Part shown: positions 30,606-40,415 of the stretch, piece after piece
How the letters are laid out: every line of letters begins with the position of its first letter
How positions within the stretch are numbered: position 1 is the first letter of the stretch
From: Puniceicoccaceae bacterium 5H
GTDB lineage: Bacteria > Verrucomicrobiota > Verrucomicrobiia > Opitutales > Oceanipulchritudinaceae
NCBI GenBank assembly: GCA_009772895.1
Contig: WOUP01000012.1
Coordinates: 1-64,000 of the forward strand
DNA length: 64,000 nt
Direction: 5' to 3'
Position numbers and translations under genes: made by a program
The notes under the pieces: model-generated
The model's database searches: none
What the model saw: the letters and a program-made list of their open reading frames with translations, nothing else
Told to the model about the DNA's origin: nothing

Positions 30606-32531
30606 TTATTGCGAAGCCTCGTTGATCCCGAAATCTTCCGTTTCGACGGTATCCGACAGGATGTCATCGAGATAGGCCGCCACGGCTTGCCCCACTTCCC
30701 CGTCCAGGGGATAGCGCTGCTGCAGTTTCTCCACCTGATCCTTGAACTCGAGCACTATGGCCGGCTTGAAGCGCTGCAACGCCTTGATGCCCTGCGCCAG
30801 CATCAGGCGAATGTGCGGGTTTTGCGGCTGATCCAGGCACTGATCGAGCAGGCCGTCGACGATGTCGCGCTCACCGTAGATCCCAGCCGGTTCCCGCTCG
30901 GCGGAGGCGATCTTCAAGGTCAGGAGCTGCTCCAGACGCAGCAGGTAATAGCTCCAGGCTTCGGGAGGCGGCAGCTCATAAGGAGGGCTGACCGGTTGTG
31001 CCGATAGCTCGGCATGTTCGACGAGGCTTTTTTGCAGACGGTTACGGATGGCCAACAGGCCCTCGTCCATCCGCTCGGTCTCGATTTGCTGAACAAAGGA
31101 GTCGAGGCAGCGCGCATCGATCGTGCGGATGAGTGAGAGTTCGACCGACCAACGGGTCTCGGTGTCGAGCTTCAGGTGGGTGTAGACCACGTAATCGGCC
31201 TGCACCGCCTCATGGCGGGCCATCCCGGCCACTGCTTCGAAATCGGCCTGGACGCGCGAGATGGCGTAAGCGGATTGCGGCGCTTCCAACCAGGGGATGA
31301 AGGTGAACGTGTCGACATGGTGTCGGTAGTAAACTTCCTGGGACAGAAACAGCGGCAGGGCACGCGTGAATCGCCCGGCGCCGTCCGAACGCTGGAAGCC
31401 CACCCGTTCCAGATCCTCGCCTTCATAGGAAGAACCGACGAAGGCGACGCTGATCTCTTCCAACGCCTCGACCTCGAAGGCTTCCTCCAGATCGTGGTGA
31501 TTGGGAAACCAGATGGGCCCGGGAATGAGGCGCTGCCCGACCTTCAACATCTCCGGGTCTGGCGACTCCTGAATCTCCGCCTCCTGCTTACTGATTTCAT
31601 CTTCCCAGTATTTCAGGATGTTACGCAGCGCCACGGGCGTCGACGCATACAGCTGCTCCAGAACGGCCTTGGCCTCATCCAGCCGCCCTAGATCGAAGTA
31701 GCTCTTGATCAGATTGTTGCCGACTTGGACGCCGTGGATCTCCGGTTTGAAATACGGCGCCACGAACTGGATCGATTCGATCAGACAGCCGACATTGCCC
31801 AGGTCGCCTCCCATTTTGGTCAGGACGTCACCCGGAAGATGATCGGGTGCCCGCTCCAGCATCTCGCGGTAGCACTGTAGCGCTTCGTCCACTTCGCGCT
31901 CCTGCAGTAATTGTTCAGCCAGCCAAAGGAACGCTTTCCAGCTACCCGGCAGCTCCGTGATCCGCCGGAGCCCGGCCTTGTAAGCCTCAGGATCCTTGGT
32001 TCTGGCGACGCGGCAGAGAATCGCATCGGTGTGGTTGGGATCCAGCTGCACCGCCTGCTGAAAGAGTGTTTCGGCGTCCTCGACCTTGCCTTGCTGGAGA
32101 CGCAGCCGGCCGAGATTGACGATGGTCTGCACATCGTCCCCATGATCCCGGCGCTTGCGCTGGAGAACCTTGCAGCCTTCGCCGAGACGCCCCTCCTGGG
32201 CCAGGACCATCGCCCAGACATTCGCGCCGCGTGAGTGGTTGGGGTCGATCTTGCAGAGGTGCTCGGAGGCTTTGATGACGTCCGCGCGGAACCCATCGTT
32301 GCAGGCGGACGCGATCAGCCCGGCCAGCTCATCGGGGTCGTTCCAATGCTGCTTCAGATTGGGCAGCAGGATGTTCTCCCGCCATTCGGCGCGCGGAACT
32401 TCCAGCCGGCGGCCGAATTCATCGACTACCTCCACCGTCGCCGCCGGATCGGCAGAACCACCGTCGCTCTTCGCCACGGGTTGCTGGCCCCGCTGTTTGA
32501 TCCAAGCAAAAAACCGCCCAAACAGTCCCAT
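30606..32531 (-). CDS. Cytoplasmic TPR-repeat protein of unknown function
   Basis: A soluble protein of 641 residues without signal peptide. The N-terminal half carries tetratricopeptide repeats (for example IVNLGRLRLQQGKVEDAETLFQ, VQLDPNHTDAI and WLAEQLLQEREVDEALQCYREM). The C-terminal half is not recognised; it is mixed alpha/beta and rich in Glu/Gln. TPR parts usually mediate protein binding. It lies 42 bases downstream of lpxB on the same strand and may be in the gnnA-lpxB transcript. No enzymatic motif is visible. Confidence 0.75.
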   Translation of the reverse strand: MGLFGRFFAWIKQRGQQPVAKSDGGSADPAATVEVVDEFGRRLEVPRAEWRENILLPNLKQHWNDPDELAGLIASACNDGFRADVIKASEHLCKIDPNHSRGANVWAMVLAQEGRLGEGCKVLQRKRRDHGDDVQTIVNLGRLRLQQGKVEDAETLFQQAVQLDPNHTDAILCRVARTKDPEAYKAGLRRITELPGSWKAFLWLAEQLLQEREVDEALQCYREMLERAPDHLPGDVLTKMGGDLGNVGCLIESIQFVAPYFKPEIHGVQVGNNLIKSYFDLGRLDEAKAVLEQLYASTPVALRNILKYWEDEISKQEAEIQESPDPEMLKVGQRLIPGPIWFPNHHDLEEAFEVEALEEISVAFVGSSYEGEDLERVGFQRSDGAGRFTRALPLFLSQEVYYRHHVDTFTFIPWLEAPQSAYAISRVQADFEAVAGMARHEAVQADYVVYTHLKLDTETRWSVELSLIRTIDARCLDSFVQQIETERMDEGLLAIRNRLQKSLVEHAELSAQPVSPPYELPPPEAWSYYLLRLEQLLTLKIASAEREPAGIYGERDIVDGLLDQCLDQPQNPHIRLMLAQGIKALQRFKPAIVLEFKDQVEKLQQRYPLDGEVGQAVAAYLDDILSDTVETEDFGINEASQ

Positions 32532-32573
32532 TACGTCAAAGCTTGGCAGGGAAACAGGTTCGCCGCAACGCCT

Positions 32574-33746
32574 TTAACGTTGGGTCGAGCTCATCAGCGC
32601 GCAAATCCGGTCGGCGGCACTGTCGCCCCGCTCCTGGGTCAGCGTCGCCCGCAATTCCTCCGCGTCGCGTTGCGTCTGCTGCACCCGTTCAGGGCTCTGC
32701 AACGCCTCCAGTTCCCGCACCAGCCGGCTCACGCGCGCCTGTTCCTGAATAAATTCGGGGTACATCTCGCGCTTGAGGATCAGGTTCATCATCCCCAGAT
32801 ACGGGATCTTGACCACACGGCGCCCGATCCAGTAGGTCAGCGGATGGGCACGGTAGAGAATCGCTCCGGGCAGACCGGCCAGGGCGCAGGCCAGCGACAT
32901 CGTGCCGCTACTGGTCAGCACGGCACTGCCCGCCACGGGCTCACCGCTTTCGACGAAGTCCAGCTTGCCTTCCAAGCCCGGATGGCGCGCCAGCATCTCC
33001 TGCATCAACGCCTTGAGCGAGTCCTCTGCGTAGATGACGGTGAAGCGACGCGAGGGATCCTGACGCACTGCGGCTTCCGCCGTGGCCGCCAGCATAGGGA
33101 AGATCCGCTGCACGGGCTGTCGGCGGCTGCCGGGGAGCAGCAGCACGGGAGCACCCGCCTCGTAACGCACCGGCCAGACGTAATCGGGTTCGACGAAGGG
33201 ATGGCCGACAAATTTCACCGGCAGCCGGGTGTCGGCGTAGGTCTCGATTTCGAACGGAAAGATCACGCCCAATTCGTCCAACTGCTCCGCCATGGTAAAG
33301 CGGCGGTGCGCCTTCCAGGCCCAGATCTGCGGGCTGATATAAAAGTAGACGGCGATCTCACCCCCACCCTGCCGGCTGAGCCCGCGCTCCTTCAGCTGCT
33401 TGGCCAGGCGCAGGTTGAAGCCCGGATAGTCGACCAGCACAACGACCTTGGGCCGGTTCCGCTCGATCCAGGCCAGCGTCTCGTCGAAGAGCTGCTTGAA
33501 AAAGCCGTAGTGCTTCAGGACCTCGACCAGGCCCACCACGCTGTGTGCTGGCAAATCGAAGAGCAGCTGGGCGCCCGCCTTCTTCAGTTGCGGACCTCCC
33601 AGCGCCGCGACCGAAACGTCTGGCTGCTTTTGTTGCAGCTCGCGTACGACGCGCGCCGCATGCTGGTCGCCCGAGTGCTCTCCTGCGAGGATAAGCACGT
33701 CGGCGGGGCCGGAATCAGGCGTCAATAATGGTGCTTGCGACGCCAT
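32574..33746 (-). CDS. lpxB: Lipid-A-disaccharide synthase
   Basis: GT19 glycosyltransferase joining UDP-2,3-diacylglucosamine and lipid X in lipid A synthesis; 390 residues. Features: AGEHSGDQHAARVV, LVDYPGFNLRLAKQLKERG, YFYISPQIWAWKAHR, LLLPGSRRQPVQRIFPM and SSGTMSLACALAGLP, all typical LpxB motifs. It works at the inner membrane face. The dehydrogenase gene just upstream is separated by three bases, so they are likely co-expressed. Its presence confirms a lipopolysaccharide-type outer membrane. Confidence 0.95.
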   Translation of the reverse strand: MASQAPLLTPDSGPADVLILAGEHSGDQHAARVVRELQQKQPDVSVAALGGPQLKKAGAQLLFDLPAHSVVGLVEVLKHYGFFKQLFDETLAWIERNRPKVVVLVDYPGFNLRLAKQLKERGLSRQGGGEIAVYFYISPQIWAWKAHRRFTMAEQLDELGVIFPFEIETYADTRLPVKFVGHPFVEPDYVWPVRYEAGAPVLLLPGSRRQPVQRIFPMLAATAEAAVRQDPSRRFTVIYAEDSLKALMQEMLARHPGLEGKLDFVESGEPVAGSAVLTSSGTMSLACALAGLPGAILYRAHPLTYWIGRRVVKIPYLGMMNLILKREMYPEFIQEQARVSRLVRELEALQSPERVQQTQRDAEELRATLTQERGDSAADRICALMSSTQR

Positions 33747-33749
33747 GGG

Positions 33750-34700
33750 CTATCGCTTCCAGCCGGCACGGATCAGGTCCGTGATCTGGATGGCCACTTC
33801 AAGCGCAGTCTTGCCCATATCGCCGGAAAACTTGGGGTCGCCCGCCTTGCGCACCGTTTCGGCAAAGGAGGCCAGCTCGAGCTTCAGGGGCTCATCGCGC
33901 TCAATGGGGATGTCTTGCTTGTCCAGCGTCGGGCCTTGCTTGCGGATAAGGTGACCGCTCTGCTCCATGAAGTTGAGCGACAAGTAGGTCTCGGGCTGGA
34001 AGACCCGAATTTCGCGCACCTTTTTGAGGCTGACGCGGCTGGTGTTGAGGTTGGCCACGCAGCCGTTTTCAAAGACCAAACGCGCGTTGGCGATGTCTTC
34101 GTGCGCGGTGAGGACTTGTACCCCGACGGCTTCGACGCGCTCGAGCGGGCTCTTGACCAGTTCCATAATGATGCCGATGTCGTGGATCATCAGATCGAGC
34201 ACGACGCCGACGTCGGTCCCGCGCGGCGTGAAGGGCGCCAGACGCTCGGCCGTGATGAAACGTGGGTCGTGCACGTTTTCCTCGAGGAAGCTCATCACAG
34301 GGTTGAAGTGCTCGATGTGGCCGACCTGCACGATGCGGTTGGCAGCCTTGGCGGCGGCGAGCACTTCCTCGGCCTCCTGCAGGCTGGCGCAAATGGGCTT
34401 TTCAATCAGCAGGTGGCACCCCTGGGCGAGCAGCGGCAACGCGATCTCACGATGCAGATGGGTCGGGACCACGACGCTGATCGCTTCGCAGGCCGCACCG
34501 AGTTCTTCGATCGAGCTGAAAACCTGGCCGCCGTTGCGGTCCGCGATCTCCGCCGCCCGTTCGGCATTGTTGTCGTAAATGCCGACCAGCTCGACCTCCG
34601 GCAAAGCGCCGTAGAGCCGTGCGTGGTGTTGCCCCAGCGAGCCCACGCCCACCACGCCGCATTTAACTTTTTTGTCGGAAGCCTGCGCTTGCGCCATCAT
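33750..34700 (-). CDS. Gfo/Idh/MocA-family dehydrogenase, possible GnnA
   Basis: An NAD(P)-dependent sugar dehydrogenase of 316 residues. N-terminal Rossmann motif CGVVGVGSLGQHHARLYG, the EKP signature in LIEKPICASLQEAEEVL and the GHIEHFNP substrate helix with H179-like DLMIHDIGI are present. In other bacteria GnnA, of this family, oxidises UDP-GlcNAc and works with GnnB to make 2,3-diamino lipid A; gnnA there lies beside lpx genes. Being directly upstream of lpxB supports the same role here, but no GnnB aminotransferase is in the window, so other sugar oxidation cannot be excluded. Confidence 0.75.
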   Translation of the reverse strand: MMAQAQASDKKVKCGVVGVGSLGQHHARLYGALPEVELVGIYDNNAERAAEIADRNGGQVFSSIEELGAACEAISVVVPTHLHREIALPLLAQGCHLLIEKPICASLQEAEEVLAAAKAANRIVQVGHIEHFNPVMSFLEENVHDPRFITAERLAPFTPRGTDVGVVLDLMIHDIGIIMELVKSPLERVEAVGVQVLTAHEDIANARLVFENGCVANLNTSRVSLKKVREIRVFQPETYLSLNFMEQSGHLIRKQGPTLDKQDIPIERDEPLKLELASFAETVRKAGDPKFSGDMGKTALEVAIQITDLIRAGWKR

Positions 34701-34882
34701 GGGATCGAAGGATGAGTAACAGCCTTCCCTAGCGCAAGCGCGGATGGAAAAGGGATTTCAGGCCGGACGGTACCTTGTATGGGAAAGGCATTGGACAAAC
34801 GCGAAGCAGGAGAGGCGAGTGTCACAGAACGACTGCCATAGCCCTCTTTGCGTTTCTGCGGCTTGGCGTTCGGCCTCTTGCC

Positions 34883-35581
34883 TTAGTCTTCTGATGTCTC
34901 TGCGCCGACTTCGTGCAGGGTGCCGGCGTGGAGTTCGTATTGGCGCTCGGTGCGGGCGGCAAAGACGCGGCTATGGGTCACGAGCACCAGCGCGGCCTGC
35001 TGGTCCTGACAGACTTTCAGCAGCAGGTCCATGATCAGGTCCCCGGTCGTTTCGTCGAGATTGCCGGTGGGTTCGTCCGCGAGCAACACGTCGGGACGAT
35101 TCACGAGGGCACGAGCGACGGCGACGCGCTGACGCTCTCCGCCGGAGAGCTGGGTCGGCAAATGGTGCTCGCGCTCGTCCAGACCGACGAGGCCCATCAA
35201 TTCACGCGCCCGATCGAGGGCCTCCTTTCGCTTCATGCCACCGATGCGCCCCGCCAGGACGACGTTCTGCAGCGCGTTCAGCTCCGGCACGAGGTAATAG
35301 GACTGAAAGACCATGCCGAGATGCCGCGCTCGCACCCGGGCCAGGCGACTGGAGCGCTGGGCCGTGACCTCGCGTTCGCCCCAGTGGATGGTACCGCCGT
35401 CGGCGTCTTCCATCCGGGCCATGATGTTGAGCAGGGTCGTCTTGCCGCTACCGGAGGCGCCGCGCAGGCTGATGCTCTCGCCGGGGCGCACGTAGAGGTG
35501 GATGCCCTGCAGGACCTGAATCTCGCGCGGGCCGCTGCGGAAACGCTTCTGGATGTCGTCAACCGAAAGAACGTAGTGCAT
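34883..35581 (-). CDS. lolD: LolD-type ABC transporter ATP-binding protein
   Basis: ATPase of the lipoprotein-releasing ABC transporter, 232 residues. Walker A RGASGSGKTTLLN, Q-loop MVFQSYYLVPEL, signature LSGGERQRVAVARAL, Walker B DVLLADEPTGNLDE and H-loop VLVTHS are all intact. It follows the permease gene by six bases, so both form the Lol unit that lifts outer-membrane lipoproteins from the inner membrane. The closely related MacB/FtsE ATPases are the alternative; the neighbour decides in favour of Lol. Confidence 0.9.
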   Translation of the reverse strand: MHYVLSVDDIQKRFRSGPREIQVLQGIHLYVRPGESISLRGASGSGKTTLLNIMARMEDADGGTIHWGEREVTAQRSSRLARVRARHLGMVFQSYYLVPELNALQNVVLAGRIGGMKRKEALDRARELMGLVGLDEREHHLPTQLSGGERQRVAVARALVNRPDVLLADEPTGNLDETTGDLIMDLLLKVCQDQQAALVLVTHSRVFAARTERQYELHAGTLHEVGAETSED

Positions 35582-35587
35582 GGCGGA

Positions 35588-36820
35588 TCAGGCTTCGGTG
35601 CGGAGGGCTTCGGCGGGCCGCATACGGGCGGCCCGCAGCGCCGGGATCAGGCCGGCGAGCGTGGACAACAGCAGTGCGCTGGAAATGATGACGACGAAGT
35701 CTTGCACGGTGTAATGCACCGGCAGGCGATAGAAGAAATAGAACTGCACCAGTGTGTCGTAGCTGCCGGTGGCACGGGTAAGAACGTCGATGATCGGATT
35801 GCGGAAGGTCAGGATCAACACTGCGGAGACAACCCCCACCGTAGTACCAATGACGCCGATACAGAACCCCTGGAAGCAGTACTGGATCACCAACTCGCGC
35901 GCTCGTGCGCCCATGGCCCCGAGGATGCCGATTTCGCGGGTCTTGCGCACCACATTCAGCAGCTGGGCGATCGCGATGGCAAAGACCGCGACCGCCACGA
36001 TGAAGAGGTTGATGAAAAGCATCATCGTCTTCTCGAAATCGAGCACCCAGAGCTGGCTCGCGAAGCGCTGCTTCCAGGTGAGCGCGCGCAAGCCCAGCGG
36101 CAGCTGCCGATTCAACTCCTGCACGGCGTCGATTTCGCTGCTGCCGGGTTTGAGGCGGACTTGCACGGAGTGCACAGCATCGTTCAGCTCGTAGAGGTCC
36201 TGCATCGTGCGCAGCGTCACGATCAGCCCCGGCACCATGTTCTCATACCAATCCACGTCGTAGATCGCCACGATTTCGAGCTCGCGCGGCAGGATCACCT
36301 CGTCCTGCTTCAACCCCTCGAGCATCAGCGGCGAGTAGACCTCGATGTAATCGCCGATACCAACGCCAATCTGGTCTGCCAAGGTGCGCGAAACCGCCAC
36401 TGAGTCATCGTAAAGCGCGGACAACTGCCCCTGTTTCATGAAACTGTCCCAACCGTAGCCGTCCGCCTGAGTGGGATCGACGCCCACGATCTGCGGAAAG
36501 ACCGGGATGTTGCGGTACATGACCATGACCATGCCATTCGCCATCGGCACCGCCGCCTGCACGTCGTCGCGCTCGCTGAGCGGGCCCATCGCCGCCGCAG
36601 GATAAAACGGACGCCCGTTGCCGTCGATCACCACCTCACCGGTCAGCTTGACCATGCGGTCGCGGTGTTCCTGCCCAAAGCCACCCATCACGCTTTGAAC
36701 GACGACCAGCACCGCCACGCCCAGTGCCACCCCCAGCGTCGAGGCCCAGAAGAAGAACGAGCCGAAGCGCTTGCCCGAGGGGAAAAGCTGCTTGAGGGCG
36801 AGGTAGAGGAACCAGGGCAT
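35588..36820 (-). CDS. LolC/LolE-type lipoprotein-releasing permease
   Basis: Inner-membrane permease of 410 residues: transmembrane helix 1 at about residues 15-40 (following FLYLALKQLFPSGKR), a large periplasmic domain, then three C-terminal helices with the FtsX-like signature (NLFIVAVAVFAIAIAQLLN, REIGILGAMGA, LAGLIPALRAARMRPAEALR). This is the LolC/E layout. A single permease is present where E. coli has two, so it may act as a homodimer (LolF-like) or pair with a permease elsewhere. The ATG at 36820 (MPWFLYLALKQ) is preferred over the start at 36880. It is followed by lolD and preceded by lysS. Confidence 0.9.
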   Translation of the reverse strand: MPWFLYLALKQLFPSGKRFGSFFFWASTLGVALGVAVLVVVQSVMGGFGQEHRDRMVKLTGEVVIDGNGRPFYPAAAMGPLSERDDVQAAVPMANGMVMVMYRNIPVFPQIVGVDPTQADGYGWDSFMKQGQLSALYDDSVAVSRTLADQIGVGIGDYIEVYSPLMLEGLKQDEVILPRELEIVAIYDVDWYENMVPGLIVTLRTMQDLYELNDAVHSVQVRLKPGSSEIDAVQELNRQLPLGLRALTWKQRFASQLWVLDFEKTMMLFINLFIVAVAVFAIAIAQLLNVVRKTREIGILGAMGARARELVIQYCFQGFCIGVIGTTVGVVSAVLILTFRNPIIDVLTRATGSYDTLVQFYFFYRLPVHYTVQDFVVIISSALLLSTLAGLIPALRAARMRPAEALRTEA

Positions 36821-36842
36821 ACGGTAGCGGCGGAAATGAAAT

Positions 36843-36871
36843 GTGGCAGGACGCCGAGGGCATCCTGCCAC
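36843..36871. other. Perfect inverted repeat between lysS and the lol permease gene
   Basis: GTGGCAGGA (36843-36851) and TCCTGCCAC (36863-36871) form a nine-base stem with an eleven-base loop, 12 bases after the lysS stop and about 22 before the permease ATG. No T-run follows in either direction, so it is more likely an mRNA stability or processing hairpin than a terminator. Confidence 0.6.
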
Positions 36872-36883
36872 CGAAAACAAAAG

Positions 36884-38407
36884 CTAGGCCTCGGGCTCGG
36901 CGTCAGCCTTTTCGCGTTCGATGTCGCGCAAGGGCTTCATGGAGGGGAAGAGGATCACGTCGCGGATCGAGGGCACGCCCGTCAAGAGGATGATCAAGCG
37001 GTCGATCCCGACACCCATGCCCCCGGCGGGCGGCATACCGTGCTCGAGCGCCAGCAGGAAGTCTTCGTCGATTTTCTGCGTCTCTTCGCCAGCCTGAAAT
37101 TCCAGCTGTTGGCGCTGGACGAGCGGGTCATTCTGCTCGCTGTAAGCCGGGGCGATTTCCTGGCCGTTGATGCAGAGTTCGAACACCTCGACCGTCTCCG
37201 GATCGTCGGGGGAAAGCTTGGCCAGCGGCACGAGTTGCTTGGGCAGATGCGTGACGAAGGTCGGCTGGATCAGGGTGTGCTCGACGCGCTTCTCAAACAC
37301 GTTGTTGGTGATCTCGAAGTCCTCGCGCTCCTCCACGTGGTCGATCTCGATCCCGGCTTCACGGCACCAGTCGATCTTCTGCTCGCGCGTCAGGTCAAAC
37401 CAGTCGCTCTTGCCCGTAGCCTCGACCACGAGGTCCTTGTAACGGGCTTCGCGCCACTCGCCACCCAGGTTGATGACTTGGCCGTCGTAGCGGGTGATCT
37501 CGTGGCTGCCGAGCACGTCGATGCAGATGCGGTCGATCATGCCGCGAATCAGCTTCATCATGCCCCGGTAGTCGCTGTAGGCCTGGTAGACCTCCAGCAT
37601 GGTAAACTCGGGGTTGTGGCGGCGGCTGAGGCCCTCGTTGCGGAAGACGCGGCTGAGCTCGAACACACGGTCGAAGCCACCCACGAGCATGCGCTTGAGG
37701 TGCAGCTCCAGTGCGATGCGCAGGTAAAAGTCGCAATCCAGCGCGTTGAAGTGCGTCTGGAACGGGCGCGCGGCCGCCCCACCCGCCTCGGGCTGCAACA
37801 CGGGCGTCTCGACTTCGAGGAAGTCCTGGTCCTGCAGGTAGCGGCGGATCGCGGCGATCACACGGCTGCGCAGCTGGAACACGCGGCGGCTGTCCTCGTT
37901 GGAAATAAGGTCGAGGTAGCGTTGACGGTAGCGCTGGTCGTCGTCCTGCAGACCGTGCCACTTTTCGGGCAGCGGGCGCAGGGCCTTGGTCACGAGCTGG
38001 AGCTCTTCGACGCGCAGGGTCACCTCGCCGGTCTTGGTCTTGAAGACCTTGCCGCGCACGCCCACAAAGTCGCCCAGATCGAGCTGCTTCTTGAAAAAGG
38101 CGTATGCCTCCTCGCCCAGGACCTCGCGCTGCACGTAGAGCTGCAGCTTGCCCGCGCGATCCTGAATATGCGCAAAGCTGGCCTTGCCCATCACGCGCTT
38201 GCCTACCAGGCGCCCGGCGCAGCTGACTTCAGGACACGCAGCCTCATCCTCCACCCAGGTGCCCTGGGCTTCGACGGAGGTATGCGTCTGCTCCCAGTTT
38301 TTCTGGAAGGGGTCCAAGCCGTTGCTGCGCATCTCGTCGAGCTTGGCCCGGCGCACGGCATATTGATCGGAAGTGTCGATGGACTGCGGCTTCTTCGAAT
38401 CGCTCAT
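36884..38407 (-). CDS. lysS: Lysyl-tRNA synthetase, class II
   Basis: Charges tRNA-Lys; 507 residues. An N-terminal OB-fold anticodon-binding domain (GRLVGKRVMGKASFAHIQDRAG) is followed by the class II catalytic core: motif 2 FRNEGLSRRHNPEFTMLE, FLEVETPVLQPEAGGAAARPF, and motif 3 GMGVGIDRLIILLTG. All catalytic residues appear present. It heads a unit with the Lol genes downstream. Confidence 0.96.
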   Translation of the reverse strand: MSDSKKPQSIDTSDQYAVRRAKLDEMRSNGLDPFQKNWEQTHTSVEAQGTWVEDEAACPEVSCAGRLVGKRVMGKASFAHIQDRAGKLQLYVQREVLGEEAYAFFKKQLDLGDFVGVRGKVFKTKTGEVTLRVEELQLVTKALRPLPEKWHGLQDDDQRYRQRYLDLISNEDSRRVFQLRSRVIAAIRRYLQDQDFLEVETPVLQPEAGGAAARPFQTHFNALDCDFYLRIALELHLKRMLVGGFDRVFELSRVFRNEGLSRRHNPEFTMLEVYQAYSDYRGMMKLIRGMIDRICIDVLGSHEITRYDGQVINLGGEWREARYKDLVVEATGKSDWFDLTREQKIDWCREAGIEIDHVEEREDFEITNNVFEKRVEHTLIQPTFVTHLPKQLVPLAKLSPDDPETVEVFELCINGQEIAPAYSEQNDPLVQRQQLEFQAGEETQKIDEDFLLALEHGMPPAGGMGVGIDRLIILLTGVPSIRDVILFPSMKPLRDIEREKADAEPEA

Positions 38408-38601
38408 GGGAAACGACTAGAGGTGGCAGACGGCAGCCCGCTTGGCAAGGGAAAGGGAGGAGAAAGCGCAGCGGGTCCGGCAGCCAGTTCGGCTACGGCC
38501 AGAACAGCTTTGGGTGAACGGTCACGTGCTTCCCCCCGGGCTGGCGGCCACGGAAGATTTGCACCTCTACGACCTTGTGAGGCCCTAGAGGCTGGAGCCA
38601 T

Positions 38602-40230
38602 CTACCAGCGCAGGCTGTGTTGGTCGATGCGTTTGCGCAGGGTGGCGCGGGTGATGCCGAGAATGGCACTGGCTTTCACCTGATTGCCGCCGGTTTCGCG
38701 CAGAACGCGCACGATCATCTCGCGCTCGATGTAGTGCAGGATGTCTTCGTCCACTTCGGCCCGGATCTTTTCAAAGAGGATGTCGAGGGCCTGATCGAGG
38801 TCGATGGCGCTGCGGTCGAGCCCGGGCGAAGGGGCCGGGAAGGTCGCCGGTTCGGCCGTTGCCGTCGCCGGGGCCGGATTTGCTTCATGCGCCTGGGGCG
38901 TGGGAGCGGCTTCCTCCGCCTGGGCGGCGGGCGCTTCACTCGTCGCGTTACCGTCGGCCGACGGCTCTTCCGCGGTCGGCTGCTCAAAAGGCGGCTTGGT
39001 GGTGCCGCTCGACTTGCGCGTCGGTGACGGCGTAGCACCGGGCCGGCGGATTTCGTCCGGCAGGTCCTTGGCCAGAATCGTATCCCCCTGGGCCAGGACC
39101 GCGCTGCGCTGGATCACGTTCTCCAGTTCGCGCACGTTGCCGGGCCAGGTGTAATCGACGAGGCGCTGCATCGCTTCGGAAGAGACGCGACGCACGCGGC
39201 TGCCACGGTCCTTATGCAGGCGTTGCAGCATAAAGTCGATCAGCGCGGGCACGTCGTCCTGGCGCTCGCGCAGCGCGGGCAGGCGGATGCGCATCACGTT
39301 GAGGCGGTAGTAGAGGTCCTCGCGGAACTCGCCCTCCTCCACCATGTGCTCGAGATTCTTGTTCGTGGCCGCGATCAGGCGCACATTGACCTTGATGGTC
39401 GAGGTGCCGCCGACACGCTGGATCTCGCCCTCCTGGAGCGCGCGCAGGATCTTGGTCTGCGTCGGCAAGGCCATGTCGCCGATTTCGTCGAGAAAGAGCG
39501 TGCCGCCGTCGCAGAGTTCGAACTTGCCGAGACGTTGCTGCGTCGCGCCGGTAAAGGATCCCTTTTCGTGGCCGAACAGCTCCGACTCGATCAGGTTGTC
39601 CGGGATCGCCGCACAGTTGACGGCCATGAAGGGGCCGCTGCTGCGGTGGCTGTGCTGGTAAATACAGCGGGCGACCAGCTCCTTACCCGTCCCGCTCTCG
39701 CCCGTCACCATCACTGTGACATCGCTGGCGGCGACCTGACCGATGATCTTGAAGACCTCCTGCATCGGCTCAGAGCTGCCGACGAGGCCCTCCTGATAAT
39801 CGTCGCTGTTCAGGACGGGCGAATACTGGTTGCGCTCGGTGGCGGCCAAGTCGCGGTGGGCCTGCACGGCCTTCTCCGTCAGGCTGAGCACCTTCTTGAT
39901 GTCGAAGGGCTTGATGATGTAATCGAACGCCCCGAACTTCATCGCCTCGATCGCCGTCTGCGTCGTCCCGAAGGCGGTCATGAGGATCGTCATCGAGTTG
40001 GCGCTGACCGAGCGGATGTGCTGGAGCGTCTCGAGCCCGCTCATGCCTTCCATCCGATTATCGAGGAAGATCACATGGGGGCGTTCGCGCTCGGCAACCG
40101 CTATGCCTGCCTCACCGCTGCTGGCGGTGGAGACCCGGTAGCCGCGCGAGCTGAGCACACGGTCGAGGGAATAGAGAATTTCGGAATCATCGTCGATTAT
40201 GAGAATCTGGGGCGAAGCGTCTGCGCACAT
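38602..40230 (-). CDS. NtrC-type sigma-54-dependent response regulator
   Basis: A transcription activator of 542 residues: receiver domain (phosphoacceptor Asp57 in IFLDNRM), AAA+ domain with Walker [13 protein letters not shown], the sigma-54-contact loop GSFTGATQ, Walker [13 protein letters not shown] and the R-finger region, then a roughly 80-residue Pro/Ala/Glu-rich linker, and a C-terminal Fis-type helix-turn-helix ([22 protein letters not shown]). It should use ATP to open sigma-54 promoters. With glnE and glnA nearby, and a sigma-54-like promoter before glnA, an NtrC-like role in nitrogen control is a reasonable inference. No cognate kinase is adjacent. Confidence 0.88.
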   Translation of the reverse strand: MCADASPQILIIDDDSEILYSLDRVLSSRGYRVSTASSGEAGIAVAERERPHVIFLDNRMEGMSGLETLQHIRSVSANSMTILMTAFGTTQTAIEAMKFGAFDYIIKPFDIKKVLSLTEKAVQAHRDLAATERNQYSPVLNSDDYQEGLVGSSEPMQEVFKIIGQVAASDVTVMVTGESGTGKELVARCIYQHSHRSSGPFMAVNCAAIPDNLIESELFGHEKGSFTGATQQRLGKFELCDGGTLFLDEIGDMALPTQTKILRALQEGEIQRVGGTSTIKVNVRLIAATNKNLEHMVEEGEFREDLYYRLNVMRIRLPALRERQDDVPALIDFMLQRLHKDRGSRVRRVSSEAMQRLVDYTWPGNVRELENVIQRSAVLAQGDTILAKDLPDEIRRPGATPSPTRKSSGTTKPPFEQPTAEEPSADGNATSEAPAAQAEEAAPTPQAHEANPAPATATAEPATFPAPSPGLDRSAIDLDQALDILFEKIRAEVDEDILHYIEREMIVRVLRETGGNQVKASAILGITRATLRKRIDQHSLRW

Positions 40231-40298
40231 AGAAACGGAAAGTTATCCCTCGGGTCAGCAGGAAGTGTTCTCAATCTGAATATTATGTCACCATGACT

Positions 40299-40349
40299 AA
40301 ATTTGACCAGCCAATCGAGATCAAAATCGGGCCTGATCAATTTTGACCA
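40299..40349. repeat. Three TTTGA(C/T)C half-sites between divergent genes
   Basis: AATTTGACCA at 40300-40309, its inverse AGATCAAAAT at 40318-40327 and ATTTTGACCA at 40340-40349 lie about 20 bases apart, between the NtrC-like regulator and the M50 protease gene. The spacing near two helical turns suggests an operator, possibly for autoregulation. Function is not established. Confidence 0.4.
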
Positions 40350-40415
40350 CATCCTCCACATCGGTAAACCACGCAATCACTTGCGAAAAGCGGAGGCTAT
40401 GGTGAGGTTGGGAGC

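Noticed and set aside
34743-34882. 96-residue plus-strand ORF and an AAACGC/GCGTTT inverted repeat in the gap before the GnnA-like gene
   Set aside because: The ORF runs antisense into lolD with low-complexity translation; the repeat arms are too far apart for a clear signal.
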